Source of the DNA: Bacteroidales bacterium UBA2861
Lineage (GTDB): Bacteria; Bacteroidota; Bacteroidia; Bacteroidales; UBA932
DNA: 64,000 nt
Reading direction: 5' to 3'
Assembly: GCA_002350615.1 (NCBI GenBank)
Contig: DEFD01000018.1
Span: 127,531-191,530 of the forward strand
Part shown: piece after piece, positions 48,968-57,760 of the stretch
Layout: each line of letters starts with the position of its first letter
How positions within the stretch are numbered: position 1 is the stretch's first letter
Notes under the pieces: model-generated
What the model was told of the DNA's origin: nothing
What the model saw: the letters and a program-made list of their open reading frames with translations, nothing else
Database searches by the model: none
Translations under genes and position numbers: made by a program

Positions 48968-49814
48968 GGCGTTTGTTCTCTTTATAGTTGGACCACATAT
49001 GCAGCAGAACCACCATCAGAGGGGCTTCGTCCACCGCTTCTATATTGCCGATAGTTCCTTCCCTCGCAAGCTGTATCAGCAGATCATTCCAGGTTGAAGG
49101 TTGTCCGGAACCATCCGAAGAAGAGAAGAGCCGTAACATATCCACATCTTCGCCTCCGAGGGTCAGTGTTCCTGTCTGCAAGTAATTGATACATGAAGCG
49201 AACCACATCATTATGATATTCTTTTGCCACCCGGGGATGCCGGATACCGCATTCACCTCATCTTCGAAGGTTTCGGGCAGAACTGGCCGGACCTTGCGCC
49301 CCGCTTTGTTGGCCACTGCGGCACGAGGCCGGTATAGATGAGCAATACATTCATCAAGATCGCGGACATCTGAACTCTCGAAAAAAGCATTCAAGGCAAC
49401 ACTCGCCTGCCGATATTCACCGAACGTGAGGTCCTGGCATAGAGTTGCCGGGCCAGTCAGGACACGAGCCTTTGTCCTGACGGCCGGCAACGGGTTCTGC
49501 ACGGAACAGAACGACAGTTGGGGCATGGCCCCGTTTTCGGAAGAAAGGAATATGTAGTCAATCGTCTTGCAGATCTGAGCGATGTTGGAGGCTACCGCTT
49601 CGTTAAACGCACTCTTGGTCGATATGCGCCTAAAACCAAGGAGACGGAAGACGAGGAGAACCTGCAGCTGGAGGGGTGAGAGTTCCCCGGATACCACCTT
49701 GTCATACTTCCTGAAAACGAATCGTACCTGGTCTGCTGTCATCTCATCCCAGCTGGACGGGAGCATTATGTTGTGCTTGCGTTGGCTTCCGTCAAAGAAT
49801 TCAATCTGAGTCAT
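48927..49814 (-). CDS. Phage hypothetical, possible tail assembly chaperone
   Basis: 295 residues. The N-terminus LPSSWDEMTADQVRFVFRKY and the helical body resemble proteins found before the tape measure in Bacteroidales prophages. The basic C-terminal end (KENKRHEKAAKARKTRKA) overlaps the next gene. It may be a tail assembly chaperone; this rests on position only. Confidence 0.65.
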   Translation of the reverse strand: MTQIEFFDGSQRKHNIMLPSSWDEMTADQVRFVFRKYDKVVSGELSPLQLQVLLVFRLLGFRRISTKSAFNEAVASNIAQICKTIDYIFLSSENGAMPQLSFCSVQNPLPAVRTKARVLTGPATLCQDLTFGEYRQASVALNAFFESSDVRDLDECIAHLYRPRAAVANKAGRKVRPVLPETFEDEVNAVSGIPGWQKNIIMMWFASCINYLQTGTLTLGGEDVDMLRLFSSSDGSGQPSTWNDLLIQLAREGTIGNIEAVDEAPLMVVLLHMWSNYKENKRHEKAAKARKTRKA

Positions 49815-50734
49815 ACGGTAAAGTATTTTTTCTTGGGGTCGTTGTCCGGAATCAATTTGGCGGATGCATAGGGGGCATCTCCTATTGCATTGCGGATCTG
49901 CGCCTCGGTATCGGAAAGCTGCTGCCGGAGTTTTCCGAGAGTCCAGTCAATCTCATCTGTCGTCGCAGCACGTCTTTCCTTGTTTCCCTGGTAACTAGGG
50001 GCAAACTGCCTTGCCACTTCTTGAGGAAAGGCGGCTATGCTCCAGCGGCTAAGAGCAAGGATAAGGGCCTTCAGCACGCACCACCGTCGGCAAGCATCAA
50101 GGATCCCTTCTTCGTCCGCCCCATTCAACAGGGAGGCAAGCCGTTCCTCGCCAATAATGCCGGACAAGGTTTCCTGCGCTTCCAAGAAAAGAGGGATAAG
50201 CATGAAATATGTATACTGGCTGCGATCCACCGGATAGACCTTCTCAAGGATGGCAAGAGAACGGATAAGTGTTGCAGACTGGGCCTTGTATAGATCAGAC
50301 TCTTTCCAGGAATAGTCATCAGTGTCACCAAGGTAGTTGAATAGCGAGTCAAGACTTCGGAAATAGCGCTCACGCATCTCCCTGTCGTCGCGGTCAATCT
50401 GCCATTCAAAGGCCACCTTTTCATTGTCGTCCACTTTGATTTTCCGTCCTGTTTCTCCATGAGAGAGACCTGTCAGACGCGCATAATTGCTGATGGCGAG
50501 AAAAGCGATGGGGCGGCGCACCATATCCAACCATTCCTGATCGGCATCACTCAGACTGTCCTGCGAGTAGAGCTGTTCTGCACGAGCAATCACTGCAGAG
50601 CCCACCAGCATGGCCACCTCCCTGGTGGCTGACAGCACTTCACTCTCCACCGCCTTATAATCGGCGGACGCCTGGAAGGTGCCGGACAGTCCATAGAGCT
50701 CCATGGAGCCTTTATTGTCTTTGTTGAATAGCAT
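49811..50734 (-). CDS. Phage head-tail connector-type protein (DUF6712-like)
   Basis: 307 residues, helical. It follows the portal gene by two bases and has the size and general sequence (MLFNKD.., EVAMLVGSAVIARAEQLY, RRPIAFLAISNYARL) of a Bacteroidetes phage family that I tentatively equate with DUF6712. The end overlaps the next gene by four bases. A connector role is inferred from position after the portal. Confidence 0.6.
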   Translation of the reverse strand: MLFNKDNKGSMELYGLSGTFQASADYKAVESEVLSATREVAMLVGSAVIARAEQLYSQDSLSDADQEWLDMVRRPIAFLAISNYARLTGLSHGETGRKIKVDDNEKVAFEWQIDRDDREMRERYFRSLDSLFNYLGDTDDYSWKESDLYKAQSATLIRSLAILEKVYPVDRSQYTYFMLIPLFLEAQETLSGIIGEERLASLLNGADEEGILDACRRWCVLKALILALSRWSIAAFPQEVARQFAPSYQGNKERRAATTDEIDWTLGKLRQQLSDTEAQIRNAIGDAPYASAKLIPDNDPKKKYFTV

Positions 50735-50736
50735 AT

Positions 50737-52110
50737 CTACTGGTTTTTAATACGGGATGAAGCGGAAAGGGATTCTTCAGTCTTCACGCTCTGGTGATAG
50801 AACCCCATCTGAACGTCTTTCCCCGGGAAATTGAATCGTATGGCTTTGTTGATGCCGGAAAGGATTACATTCGAAGGAATGGCAGTATCCGATGCCAGAT
50901 AAAGTTTGAAGGCATACAGCATCTCGGACCCGGAAGCCAGCTTCCCGTTCACCATTATGTTCGACAGTGATGGGTGGAGGCCCATACCGGAAGTGATGGC
51001 GGATACCGAAGCTTCGGCAATCTTCAGCTGGGATTCCACAAAATCCTTGATCTTCTGGTCCACGGCCTCAATCTTCCAAGCATGCGCATTGCCCTGGTCG
51101 TCGATGCAGTCTATGGAATGGAACATTTTCCCGGCATTCTCCTTTCCCGTGAGAACAGACACCATGGAGTCGAGCAACTGCTTGGTGATGTTCATTATCT
51201 CTTCTTCAATCTTTGTGTCATCCCAGTCGGGATGCGATTTCTGGAGAACCTCCCGCCGGTAGTCCCAGTAGGCCTGCGAACTGTGTACATGGTAGGCCAA
51301 GTTGATGCCGTTATCCGTCACATACTTGAATATGCTCGGGATCTCGCTCCCCCGGACTATCCAACGCATTGCACCCCAGAACTGCGGCAGCGCATAGAAA
51401 TCATGACCGAATGAAGGCAACCTCACATAAGATGCAGCCACAGGGAAACGCCCCGGGTCAGCATCCAGGAAAACCGGATATTCGCGTATGCCGCTGCGGC
51501 TGCATGCATGCTCGAAGTCCCCTGTAAGAATATGTCTGCAACAGGAGATATCAAGTTCGTCGTTATCCGGCCACTCAAGCCTGGCATTCTTAACCGGCAG
51601 GTGCTCAAGTTTTGCAATGAACCGGCTTGCACCCACCCTCGCTCCTCTCGCAAGATGTTTGGCATCGAAGTAACCGCCGGTACTGAGATAATCGCCCATC
51701 ACTCCCAGCAGATAAGACTTGTAGTCCCAGCCGGACAGCCAGCGTTCCACTTCCGCATCACGCACCCAGGATTGTATGATAGTCCCATCAACGATCTCAA
51801 GTCTGTAAAGCTGGGGGCCCTGGCCCCAAAGAAGTCCACGCTGCCTCTCGATTATTCCTGGAGCGAGGTTGTTTTCGCCGATTGTATTGCGTATGAATAC
51901 TGGGATATTGTTATCCCACCCATATGGGACAATTTTGTAGCCTCCGATGCTCTGCGGCATAACCTCCCAGTTCTTGTAATCGTTTCGCAGCACCAGGGAG
52001 CCGAAACTGCCGGACAGGGAACCGTCAATGGCATTGGAAAGTATATATACCCTGCCGTCGTCGAGATGTGCGGCAAAGGAATGGTCAGATATTCTTACGG
52101 TTTTGCTCAT
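50737..52110 (-). CDS. Phage portal protein
   Basis: 457 residues. The pattern of an unusual Bacteroidales portal: IIERQRGLLWGQGPQLY near the N-terminus, RWLSGWDYKSYLLGVMGDYLSTGGYF, a central clip/wing region, and a long C-terminal helix (VDQKIKDFVESQLKIAEASVSAITSGMGLHPSLSNIM). It forms the dodecameric ring at the capsid vertex. Its position after the terminase supports the call. Confidence 0.8.
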   Translation of the reverse strand: MSKTVRISDHSFAAHLDDGRVYILSNAIDGSLSGSFGSLVLRNDYKNWEVMPQSIGGYKIVPYGWDNNIPVFIRNTIGENNLAPGIIERQRGLLWGQGPQLYRLEIVDGTIIQSWVRDAEVERWLSGWDYKSYLLGVMGDYLSTGGYFDAKHLARGARVGASRFIAKLEHLPVKNARLEWPDNDELDISCCRHILTGDFEHACSRSGIREYPVFLDADPGRFPVAASYVRLPSFGHDFYALPQFWGAMRWIVRGSEIPSIFKYVTDNGINLAYHVHSSQAYWDYRREVLQKSHPDWDDTKIEEEIMNITKQLLDSMVSVLTGKENAGKMFHSIDCIDDQGNAHAWKIEAVDQKIKDFVESQLKIAEASVSAITSGMGLHPSLSNIMVNGKLASGSEMLYAFKLYLASDTAIPSNVILSGINKAIRFNFPGKDVQMGFYHQSVKTEESLSASSRIKNQ

Positions 52111-52481
52111 ATCATCTGTATCTTTTCTCCATTGTAGATCATCAGCAGCGGCTGATAAAAATGCCGTACTTGCATGGTGTCCAGGTTGATGTAGCGCTCT
52201 ACGATATCGGCATCTTTGTGATGTCTGGTATCTTCACGGGAAAGAAGGCGACCGTGACGCACTTCCACAATGCCCTCGCTGCTCCCCTCTGTACGGTTAC
52301 AGGACATGAAGGCGAAGGAGAAGGACTCCCCCCGCCCGGAGCGTTCCCGCATCTGCGCTATTGCATCCCATATTATCACGATGGCAAATTTACCCTCTGC
52401 CGGCGCCCAGGAAAGGACGGAAGCAACGGGTCCAGCCAGAGGGAGATGATTTTCTGCCTTTCGGGCGATATCGGGTGGCAT
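52107..52481 (-). CDS. Phage hypothetical between terminase and portal
   Basis: Up to 124 residues; an ATG at 52352 giving 83 residues is also plausible because the recognisable part starts near SFSFAFMSCNRTEGSSEGIVEV. The C-terminus (DTMQVRHFYQPLLMIYNGEKIQMI) recalls small proteins at this place in other Bacteroidales prophages. It overlaps the portal start by four bases. Function unknown. Confidence 0.6.
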   Translation of the reverse strand: MPPDIARKAENHLPLAGPVASVLSWAPAEGKFAIVIIWDAIAQMRERSGRGESFSFAFMSCNRTEGSSEGIVEVRHGRLLSREDTRHHKDADIVERYINLDTMQVRHFYQPLLMIYNGEKIQMI

Positions 52482-52641
52482 TTCGGGCGATATTTTGAGG
52501 TTTTTGGATAAGGTTTTTCAGCAAATCGCTGATTCTATGAAACTTAAGCCACGGAGCCGCCGGAAAGGCAAATAATCGGTGACAAAAAAGGCCGGCCCGC
52601 CCTCTTCTTCACTTGCAATTGCAAGTATTCAAAAAGGTGAT
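52482..52641. other. 160-bp gap between terminase and next gene
   Basis: It holds no ORF I can support. TTGCAATTGCAA near 52613 is a 12-bp palindrome next to the terminase 3' end. Confidence 0.4.
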
Positions 52642-54429
52642 TTATGGCTTGGCTGTCACTATATCCAGATTGCCGGGAACGGCACCACGCACCCCTGCAA
52701 CGACTTTTCTCCACTCAGGAATCATAAGCAGGTACTTCAGTGCATCGGAGGGGTTCGTACTCTGTGTAGGAAGCTTCGATATCTCCAGTTTTTCGGACGA
52801 TTTGTCCTTGTACACGATTCCATTCTTGACCTTAGTACGGGCTCCTTCAAGAGAAAGTTTAAGCGGCTTCGCCGCATATGCGTCGATTCGCAGCAGCGGC
52901 AGCAGAGGATTGCTTTCACTCAACAGAACCTGCATGAAATTGTATTCCTCACTCTGCCGTATGGTTCCCTGTCCGCGGCTCATCAGATGCACCACCCACC
53001 CAGTGGGACGTCCCGAGGCATCTCGCTCGATGGCGTTCTTGAGCTGGGAGATCTGCGACTTCCCCACCTTCTCATAGGCGTTGCCGGCACGGTCGTAGTA
53101 ACAGTACAGGACTTTGTTTTGCATAGGGGCAAAATACGTCCGGAACTTTTCACCCAGTTCCTGGATATATTCCGGTGCGAGAGTGTAGATGAACTTGAGA
53201 ACACGGAGCGTCTCCCTGCCGCCATGCCGTACCGTCTGGGCGCATACCATAGAGCACATATTGCCGAAGTCCACTCCCAGTCTCAGCGGCTCGGCAGGAT
53301 TGAGATATTTCAACACTCTGCACGTCTCCCCCTCCATCAGGGCGACTTTGTCGTATTCCTTCTCATCTATGCCGTCAAAGTAGAAGTGGCGTTCGTCCAG
53401 ATTGGCATAAAAGCGGTTTCCTCCTTTCAGCCCGGTCTTCATGGAAAGGATGGCCGTGTTGACATCAGGAAGGCCGGAGGCAATGGCATCCGCAAACCAG
53501 TCTTCACCGAGGATATCGGCGTTGACATAACTGGATGCCCGGAAATAGAAGGTGTCTGCTTCTTTGCGCATACGGGTCATGATCCACCGTTCCCTCCATC
53601 TGGAAGCTATGCGAAGCTTTGCACGATACCTCCTTGCATCTTCGGCCGTTTTGCTTCGCATCCACTCGTCCTTGGCTGCCACCGCCTCCCGCATGGCTTC
53701 GTTGTAAACGAGTCCGGCACGTATCACCAGAAGTATCGCTTCGATGTCCATGTTCCTGGACTGCTCACCCATCCAGGCATATTCACCTATATGTGACGGG
53801 TCGGCGACATCGGAAGTAAACAGCTGCCCCCGATACCAAGGGCTGTTCTTGTACTGCGGATAGCCCCTCACCGCTTTCATCAGGTTGGCCAGCTGCTCGG
53901 GCTTGAAGTATTTGGCTTCGTCGCCGATAAGGAACACGTATGAGCGGCCGGCAAGCGTCGAAGGCCGGTCAAGGGATCCGAAGGTAATGTTCAGGCCTGT
54001 GAAGAAAACAATGGTACGCTTGTATGACACCAGCCGGTTCACGGGATTCCAGAAGTGGGGTTTGAGCCATTCCGGAAGGGACTCCTTCTCCAGTGGAGTG
54101 AACTCTGGCGGTGCCTGCTCTATGACATAGTGCACACCCTCCCGGAAGCCTTTGCGCTCAAGGCCTTCCAGAGCGGACGGGAGGATGTTTGCCGTGAGGT
54201 TGGTGAAGGTGTCCGCGACCCACACAATGGGAGCACCCGGGAGTTCATACACCAGGTCGATTATCCTCTCGCAGAGGATCTCGGTGGTCTTCGACGAACC
54301 TCGTCCATATTCCAGGAATGTCTTTCGGGCCCCGACCAAGGACACCAGCTGGACAAACAGATTCTGGAATCCGACATCTGCAGCCTTGGTCCCTGCTTCA
54401 TCAATTTTCTTTCTCGACGACATCTTCAA
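52642..54429 (-). CDS. terL: Phage terminase large subunit
   Basis: 595 residues. The ATPase half has a Walker A-like EYGRGSSKTTE and Walker B YVFLIGDEAKYF; the nuclease half holds PLRLGVDFGNM (first acidic residue of the RNase H-like fold) and YCYYDRAGN. It pumps DNA into the prohead and cuts it. An ATG two codons in is an alternative start. It overlaps the small-subunit gene by 29 bases. Confidence 0.9.
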   Translation of the reverse strand: MKMSSRKKIDEAGTKAADVGFQNLFVQLVSLVGARKTFLEYGRGSSKTTEILCERIIDLVYELPGAPIVWVADTFTNLTANILPSALEGLERKGFREGVHYVIEQAPPEFTPLEKESLPEWLKPHFWNPVNRLVSYKRTIVFFTGLNITFGSLDRPSTLAGRSYVFLIGDEAKYFKPEQLANLMKAVRGYPQYKNSPWYRGQLFTSDVADPSHIGEYAWMGEQSRNMDIEAILLVIRAGLVYNEAMREAVAAKDEWMRSKTAEDARRYRAKLRIASRWRERWIMTRMRKEADTFYFRASSYVNADILGEDWFADAIASGLPDVNTAILSMKTGLKGGNRFYANLDERHFYFDGIDEKEYDKVALMEGETCRVLKYLNPAEPLRLGVDFGNMCSMVCAQTVRHGGRETLRVLKFIYTLAPEYIQELGEKFRTYFAPMQNKVLYCYYDRAGNAYEKVGKSQISQLKNAIERDASGRPTGWVVHLMSRGQGTIRQSEEYNFMQVLLSESNPLLPLLRIDAYAAKPLKLSLEGARTKVKNGIVYKDKSSEKLEISKLPTQSTNPSDALKYLLMIPEWRKVVAGVRGAVPGNLDIVTAKP

Positions 54430-55315
54430 GCATTTTTACAATATCGACATCTTCTATCCCAGCTTCCATACGAATCCTGCGCTTCTCCATGGAAGGCGCA
54501 TCCATACGGTCGATCTGGTCACCGAGCACGTCCCTGTTTGCGGGAGGCAGGCCGAGGATGCCGGGATCCAGGGAGTTGACGCGCCAGAATCGCCGGTACA
54601 CAAGAGGATCCTGGACTTGCGGATCCGGCTGATCCAGCTGCAGCAGCTTGGCTCTCTTATCCAGGATACCGGCCGCCAGCGCAAAATCCTGGGGAGTCTT
54701 CGCCGTCTCCAGGATGGAGTGGTAGATGGTATCATAGGCTTCTGCCGTATGATGGCGCATTGCTGCCTTCGATACGTTCTTTCCGGGGCTGAACAGCTCC
54801 AGCGCCTGGGACAGCATATCCCTCGCTGTGTCATAGCTCAGATTATAGGGCGGACGGGTAAGAAAACGCACGGTCTTGCGGTCGCCGTGCCTGATATCGA
54901 AGGCATATATCAACTGCAGCAGGTTGAGACGCAGCTGGTCATTGTCCGAGAGCGTACCAGGGCAACCGGACTCTATGTACTTCTGTATTTCCGAATACAG
55001 GTCCGGATTGTCTGCAGCTCCGAAGATATCGAGTTTGGTAAGTCGGAAGCTGCGCTCTTTGAGAAGGTCGCTGTACTGTTTTGCGGCAGAGAGATTGCCG
55101 CCTATTGCATCGCTTTGGAGACGGGATTCCAATTCAAACTGCGCCTTCATTTCCCCACGCAACGCAATCTGCCGGATTTCACTTTCTGGATTTGAAAGCT
55201 CCGCCGCAAGTTCGGCTGCATTCCAGCCGAAAAAAGCGGCAATTTTTTCAGCTGGCCACCGGAGACCGGCAAGTTTCTCCAGGTCAGCCCTGTCGGTATC
55301 GGTCAGTTGGATCAT
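54401..55315 (-). CDS. Probable terminase small subunit
   Basis: 304 residues, large for a small subunit. The N-terminal LTDTDRADLEKLAGLRWPAEKIAAFFGW is an HTH-like stretch as in many TerS proteins; a helical region with ESRLQSDAIGGNLSAAKQYSDLLKER follows, and the acidic C-terminus (GIEDVDIVKMLEDVVEKEN) overlaps the large-subunit gene. It would recognise the packaging site. The call rests on position and the HTH. Confidence 0.65.
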   Translation of the reverse strand: MIQLTDTDRADLEKLAGLRWPAEKIAAFFGWNAAELAAELSNPESEIRQIALRGEMKAQFELESRLQSDAIGGNLSAAKQYSDLLKERSFRLTKLDIFGAADNPDLYSEIQKYIESGCPGTLSDNDQLRLNLLQLIYAFDIRHGDRKTVRFLTRPPYNLSYDTARDMLSQALELFSPGKNVSKAAMRHHTAEAYDTIYHSILETAKTPQDFALAAGILDKRAKLLQLDQPDPQVQDPLVYRRFWRVNSLDPGILGLPPANRDVLGDQIDRMDAPSMEKRRIRMEAGIEDVDIVKMLEDVVEKEN

Positions 55316-55892
55316 TCCTAATTATGTTTTTGTAAAAATCATATACCTGTTTGCTATTAACCAGAACAAACTGTTCATTGTTCGCATTCTCACTGAAGTT
55401 GCCGCTGCCGCAGACAGTGAAGTATCCGGCGCTACCAATTTTCGCGGTAACGACTTTGCTGTGGTTAAATCCGAAAGACAATGAAAATCTATCCCGAACG
55501 CCGATCTGGGACCTCAGCAGGTCCACTTTCTTTGGCGCTATTCTCTTTGCATAGGCGGCCAGATATATATGGCCTTCCAGGATGTCACCATTGTCGTAAT
55601 ACCTCATTAAGGTGTTTATCGTTGTAGTGCCTATACTGTATGTACTGATGGTAAGTTCATCAATCGTCCCCATGGTCTCAATCATCCAGGCAATGAATGA
55701 CATCGTGGTGAACTGTTTTATAGTCCAGATAAAAACTGCCTCTCCAGGGCCAGGCGGCACCGGAATGTGCTCATGTATATTGGCCACGTTCGCAACTTCG
55801 AGACCTTGAAAATGCAGAAGCCGCGTATCCGTCTTTCCGATCATAGCGTTAGTATGATTGGTACCAGGCGTGGAAAGGTCGAACAAGCCCAT
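55284..55892 (-). CDS. PLD-like protein with single HKD-type motif
   Basis: 202 residues from the ATG at 55892, two bases after the upstream stop. HSKVVTAKIGSAGYFTVCGSGNFSENANNEQF fits HxK...GSxN of the phospholipase D superfamily, in the relaxed form lacking a clear Asp; ISTYSIGTTTINTLMRYY and EGHIYLAAYAK are preceding strands of the fold. PLD-like proteins act as lipases or nucleases, often as dimers when one motif is present. Inside the packaging module a nuclease-type role in DNA processing is plausible but unproven. The 3' end overlaps terS by 32 bases. Confidence 0.7.
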   Translation of the reverse strand: MGLFDLSTPGTNHTNAMIGKTDTRLLHFQGLEVANVANIHEHIPVPPGPGEAVFIWTIKQFTTMSFIAWMIETMGTIDELTISTYSIGTTTINTLMRYYDNGDILEGHIYLAAYAKRIAPKKVDLLRSQIGVRDRFSLSFGFNHSKVVTAKIGSAGYFTVCGSGNFSENANNEQFVLVNSKQVYDFYKNIIRNDPTDRYRQG

Positions 55893-55893
55893 C

Positions 55894-56577
55894 TTATTTT
55901 TTATTCTTTTCGTATTCTGCAATCATCTCCCTTACAACATCAAGCTCACGTTGTTTACGAGCCAGCCTGTCCCGGCGCTGCTCATCCAGGTGCGGCTTAT
56001 CTTTTTTGGCAAGTTCGGATCCTATGCGCCATATCGCTCCTTCCAGGCGGCGCGCTTCGGCTATGAGTCCGACTATCGACATCCGGCGGATGGCGGCGAA
56101 CTTGCGCGCTTCAGAGAAAACAGGATGCTTGCCGAGAACGGTGCCGTGTTCTTTGTAGTACGCAAATTCGGCGGTAATCAGCCGGTTTTGCGTGAAATTT
56201 TCCAAAAGATTTTTTGCGGTTTCATAACAATCTTCCGGACTGTCGCAGTAAAATAACTTTTCGTGCAAGTCCAGCGTGTTGTGATAAGCCGTGATTTTAT
56301 CGGCGGCCAACACTTTCAGTTCCTGGGGACAGTCCGCCCTGGAGAGAAACGGCCATTCTTCCCTGAACGATCCCTCCTGCCTCCTTCGGACCGGCGGCGT
56401 GGAAACGGGCAGCCCTTCAGCATACTTGTGCAGGACTCCTTCCAGCAGATAGCCGAACATCTGCGGATTAGCCTCCACCATGCACGCCAGGTATGGATTG
56501 GGCTCGTAAACGGCAAGGAGCCGGAGACCTTCGCGGACCCCGGCTCCTTCAGTCAACCATTTTGCGACATCGTTCAT
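55894..56577 (-). CDS. Phage hypothetical, head region
   Basis: 227 residues, helical, with a charged coiled-coil end (RRDRLARKQRELDVVREMIAEYEKNKK). Not recognised. It overlaps the upstream gene by four bases and lies between capsid-region and packaging genes. Confidence 0.65.
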   Translation of the reverse strand: MNDVAKWLTEGAGVREGLRLLAVYEPNPYLACMVEANPQMFGYLLEGVLHKYAEGLPVSTPPVRRRQEGSFREEWPFLSRADCPQELKVLAADKITAYHNTLDLHEKLFYCDSPEDCYETAKNLLENFTQNRLITAEFAYYKEHGTVLGKHPVFSEARKFAAIRRMSIVGLIAEARRLEGAIWRIGSELAKKDKPHLDEQRRDRLARKQRELDVVREMIAEYEKNKK

Positions 56578-57158
56578 TCTGCCAGCAGGTTGTCCACGAT
56601 ACCCGTGATGGCGTCCCAGCCCACGGCGCTCGTGGCGATGAAGTGTTTGGTGATCACGGCTTCCAGCACCCTATGGATACAGGGAGCCGGCTTGATCACC
56701 TGGGTGACATAGTTGCCGAAGCTGTGCCCGACCGCCAGAGGATACTGGTTGCCTGCTGTCGCGGCCTTCAGGAAGGCTTCTGCATCGAAGTCCTCCGGCT
56801 TTTCCAACCTGGAGAGCAAATCGCTGATTACGGCTTTATTCAGGCACACAGGAACCCGGCTGTTATAAACAGGCTGTCCGTCTGCCCTGTGATAGAGAAC
56901 AGGAAGGCGAAGCTGTGCGGCGGACATATCCTTCACCGGAAAGCAGTTGGCCTGCACCAGCACGAAGTTTTTGTCTATGCTGCTATCAGCTATGATGGCA
57001 CCGAGCACAGGCAGCAGGCTGTAACCTTCTTCCACCGTGATGATGGTAAAGGGCTCCTTGACCCGTCTCGCCCACAAAGCCTTCATCCTTGCCTCCGACC
57101 CGGCGAAGGCAAGGATTACAAGCTTGATGAGGGCGGTTTTCGTTGTTTTGCCGGCCAT
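56574..57158 (-). CDS. Phage hypothetical, head region
   Basis: 194 residues, not recognised. Hydrophobic N-terminus after a basic start (KTALIKLVILAFAG) and a GWDAITGIVDNLLAE end. Structural or head-completion role suspected from position only; coupled to the next gene by ATGA. Confidence 0.65.
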   Translation of the reverse strand: MAGKTTKTALIKLVILAFAGSEARMKALWARRVKEPFTIITVEEGYSLLPVLGAIIADSSIDKNFVLVQANCFPVKDMSAAQLRLPVLYHRADGQPVYNSRVPVCLNKAVISDLLSRLEKPEDFDAEAFLKAATAGNQYPLAVGHSFGNYVTQVIKPAPCIHRVLEAVITKHFIATSAVGWDAITGIVDNLLAE

Positions 57159-57161
57159 AGG

Positions 57162-57710
57162 CTATGCGCTCTCGTTATCGGATGCATCCGCGGGATCCGC
57201 AGCCACCGCAGGAACAGCACCGGAGTACACGCTGGGAAGCAGGGCTCCAGCCACCTCCTGCGCAAAAGCAAGGTGCGTCTTGCTCGCTTCGTTGTTCTCG
57301 GTGGGCTCGGCGGTCAGGCGCAGAGGATTGCACTTCTGTCCGTAGAGCTTGGTCTTGCCGGTCTCGCAACTCTTCACCAGGATCAGAACGCCGCGGTTGG
57401 CGTAATACTCGATGAAGTTGTCCAGCTCAGGAGTGTTGCCGGGATAGTCGAAGGCGACGCGCTGCTTGAAGCCTTTTGCATCTACTTCGCCATCCTGGTC
57501 GTATCCGCAGTCGATGGTATGCGAGGACACCTGGATGCGCACACCCTTGGCGCTCTCGGCCAGTGTGAGATCACCGGTAGCCACGGTATTGCCGAAGGCC
57601 CTGGTGGGTTCGGACGCCACATCATTGGCATCCACGATTATGATTTCGTCGCTCTTGATTACTGGAGCGGCAAGTGCCCCGGTCTTGGGGATGGATGTTT
57701 TTGTGTACAT
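57162..57710 (-). CDS. Phage structural-type protein downstream of capsid
   Basis: 182 residues, beta-rich with Gly/Asp (IIIVDANDVASEP.. RIQVSSHTIDCGYDQDGEVDAKG) and an Ala/Asp-rich tail. It lies 50 bases after the capsid gene, a place taken by decoration or tail-tube-type proteins. Not assigned to a family. Confidence 0.65.
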   Translation of the reverse strand: MYTKTSIPKTGALAAPVIKSDEIIIVDANDVASEPTRAFGNTVATGDLTLAESAKGVRIQVSSHTIDCGYDQDGEVDAKGFKQRVAFDYPGNTPELDNFIEYYANRGVLILVKSCETGKTKLYGQKCNPLRLTAEPTENNEASKTHLAFAQEVAGALLPSVYSGAVPAVAADPADASDNESA

Positions 57711-57760
57711 AGTCTTGTTTGTATTATGGAGCCCCGGCTGCCCGGAGCTCCAAGGTTAAA

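Noticed and set aside
52579..53796. A 405-codon open frame antisense to the large terminase gene
   Set aside because: Composition is shadow-like (Arg/His/Cys-rich) and the terminase is well supported.
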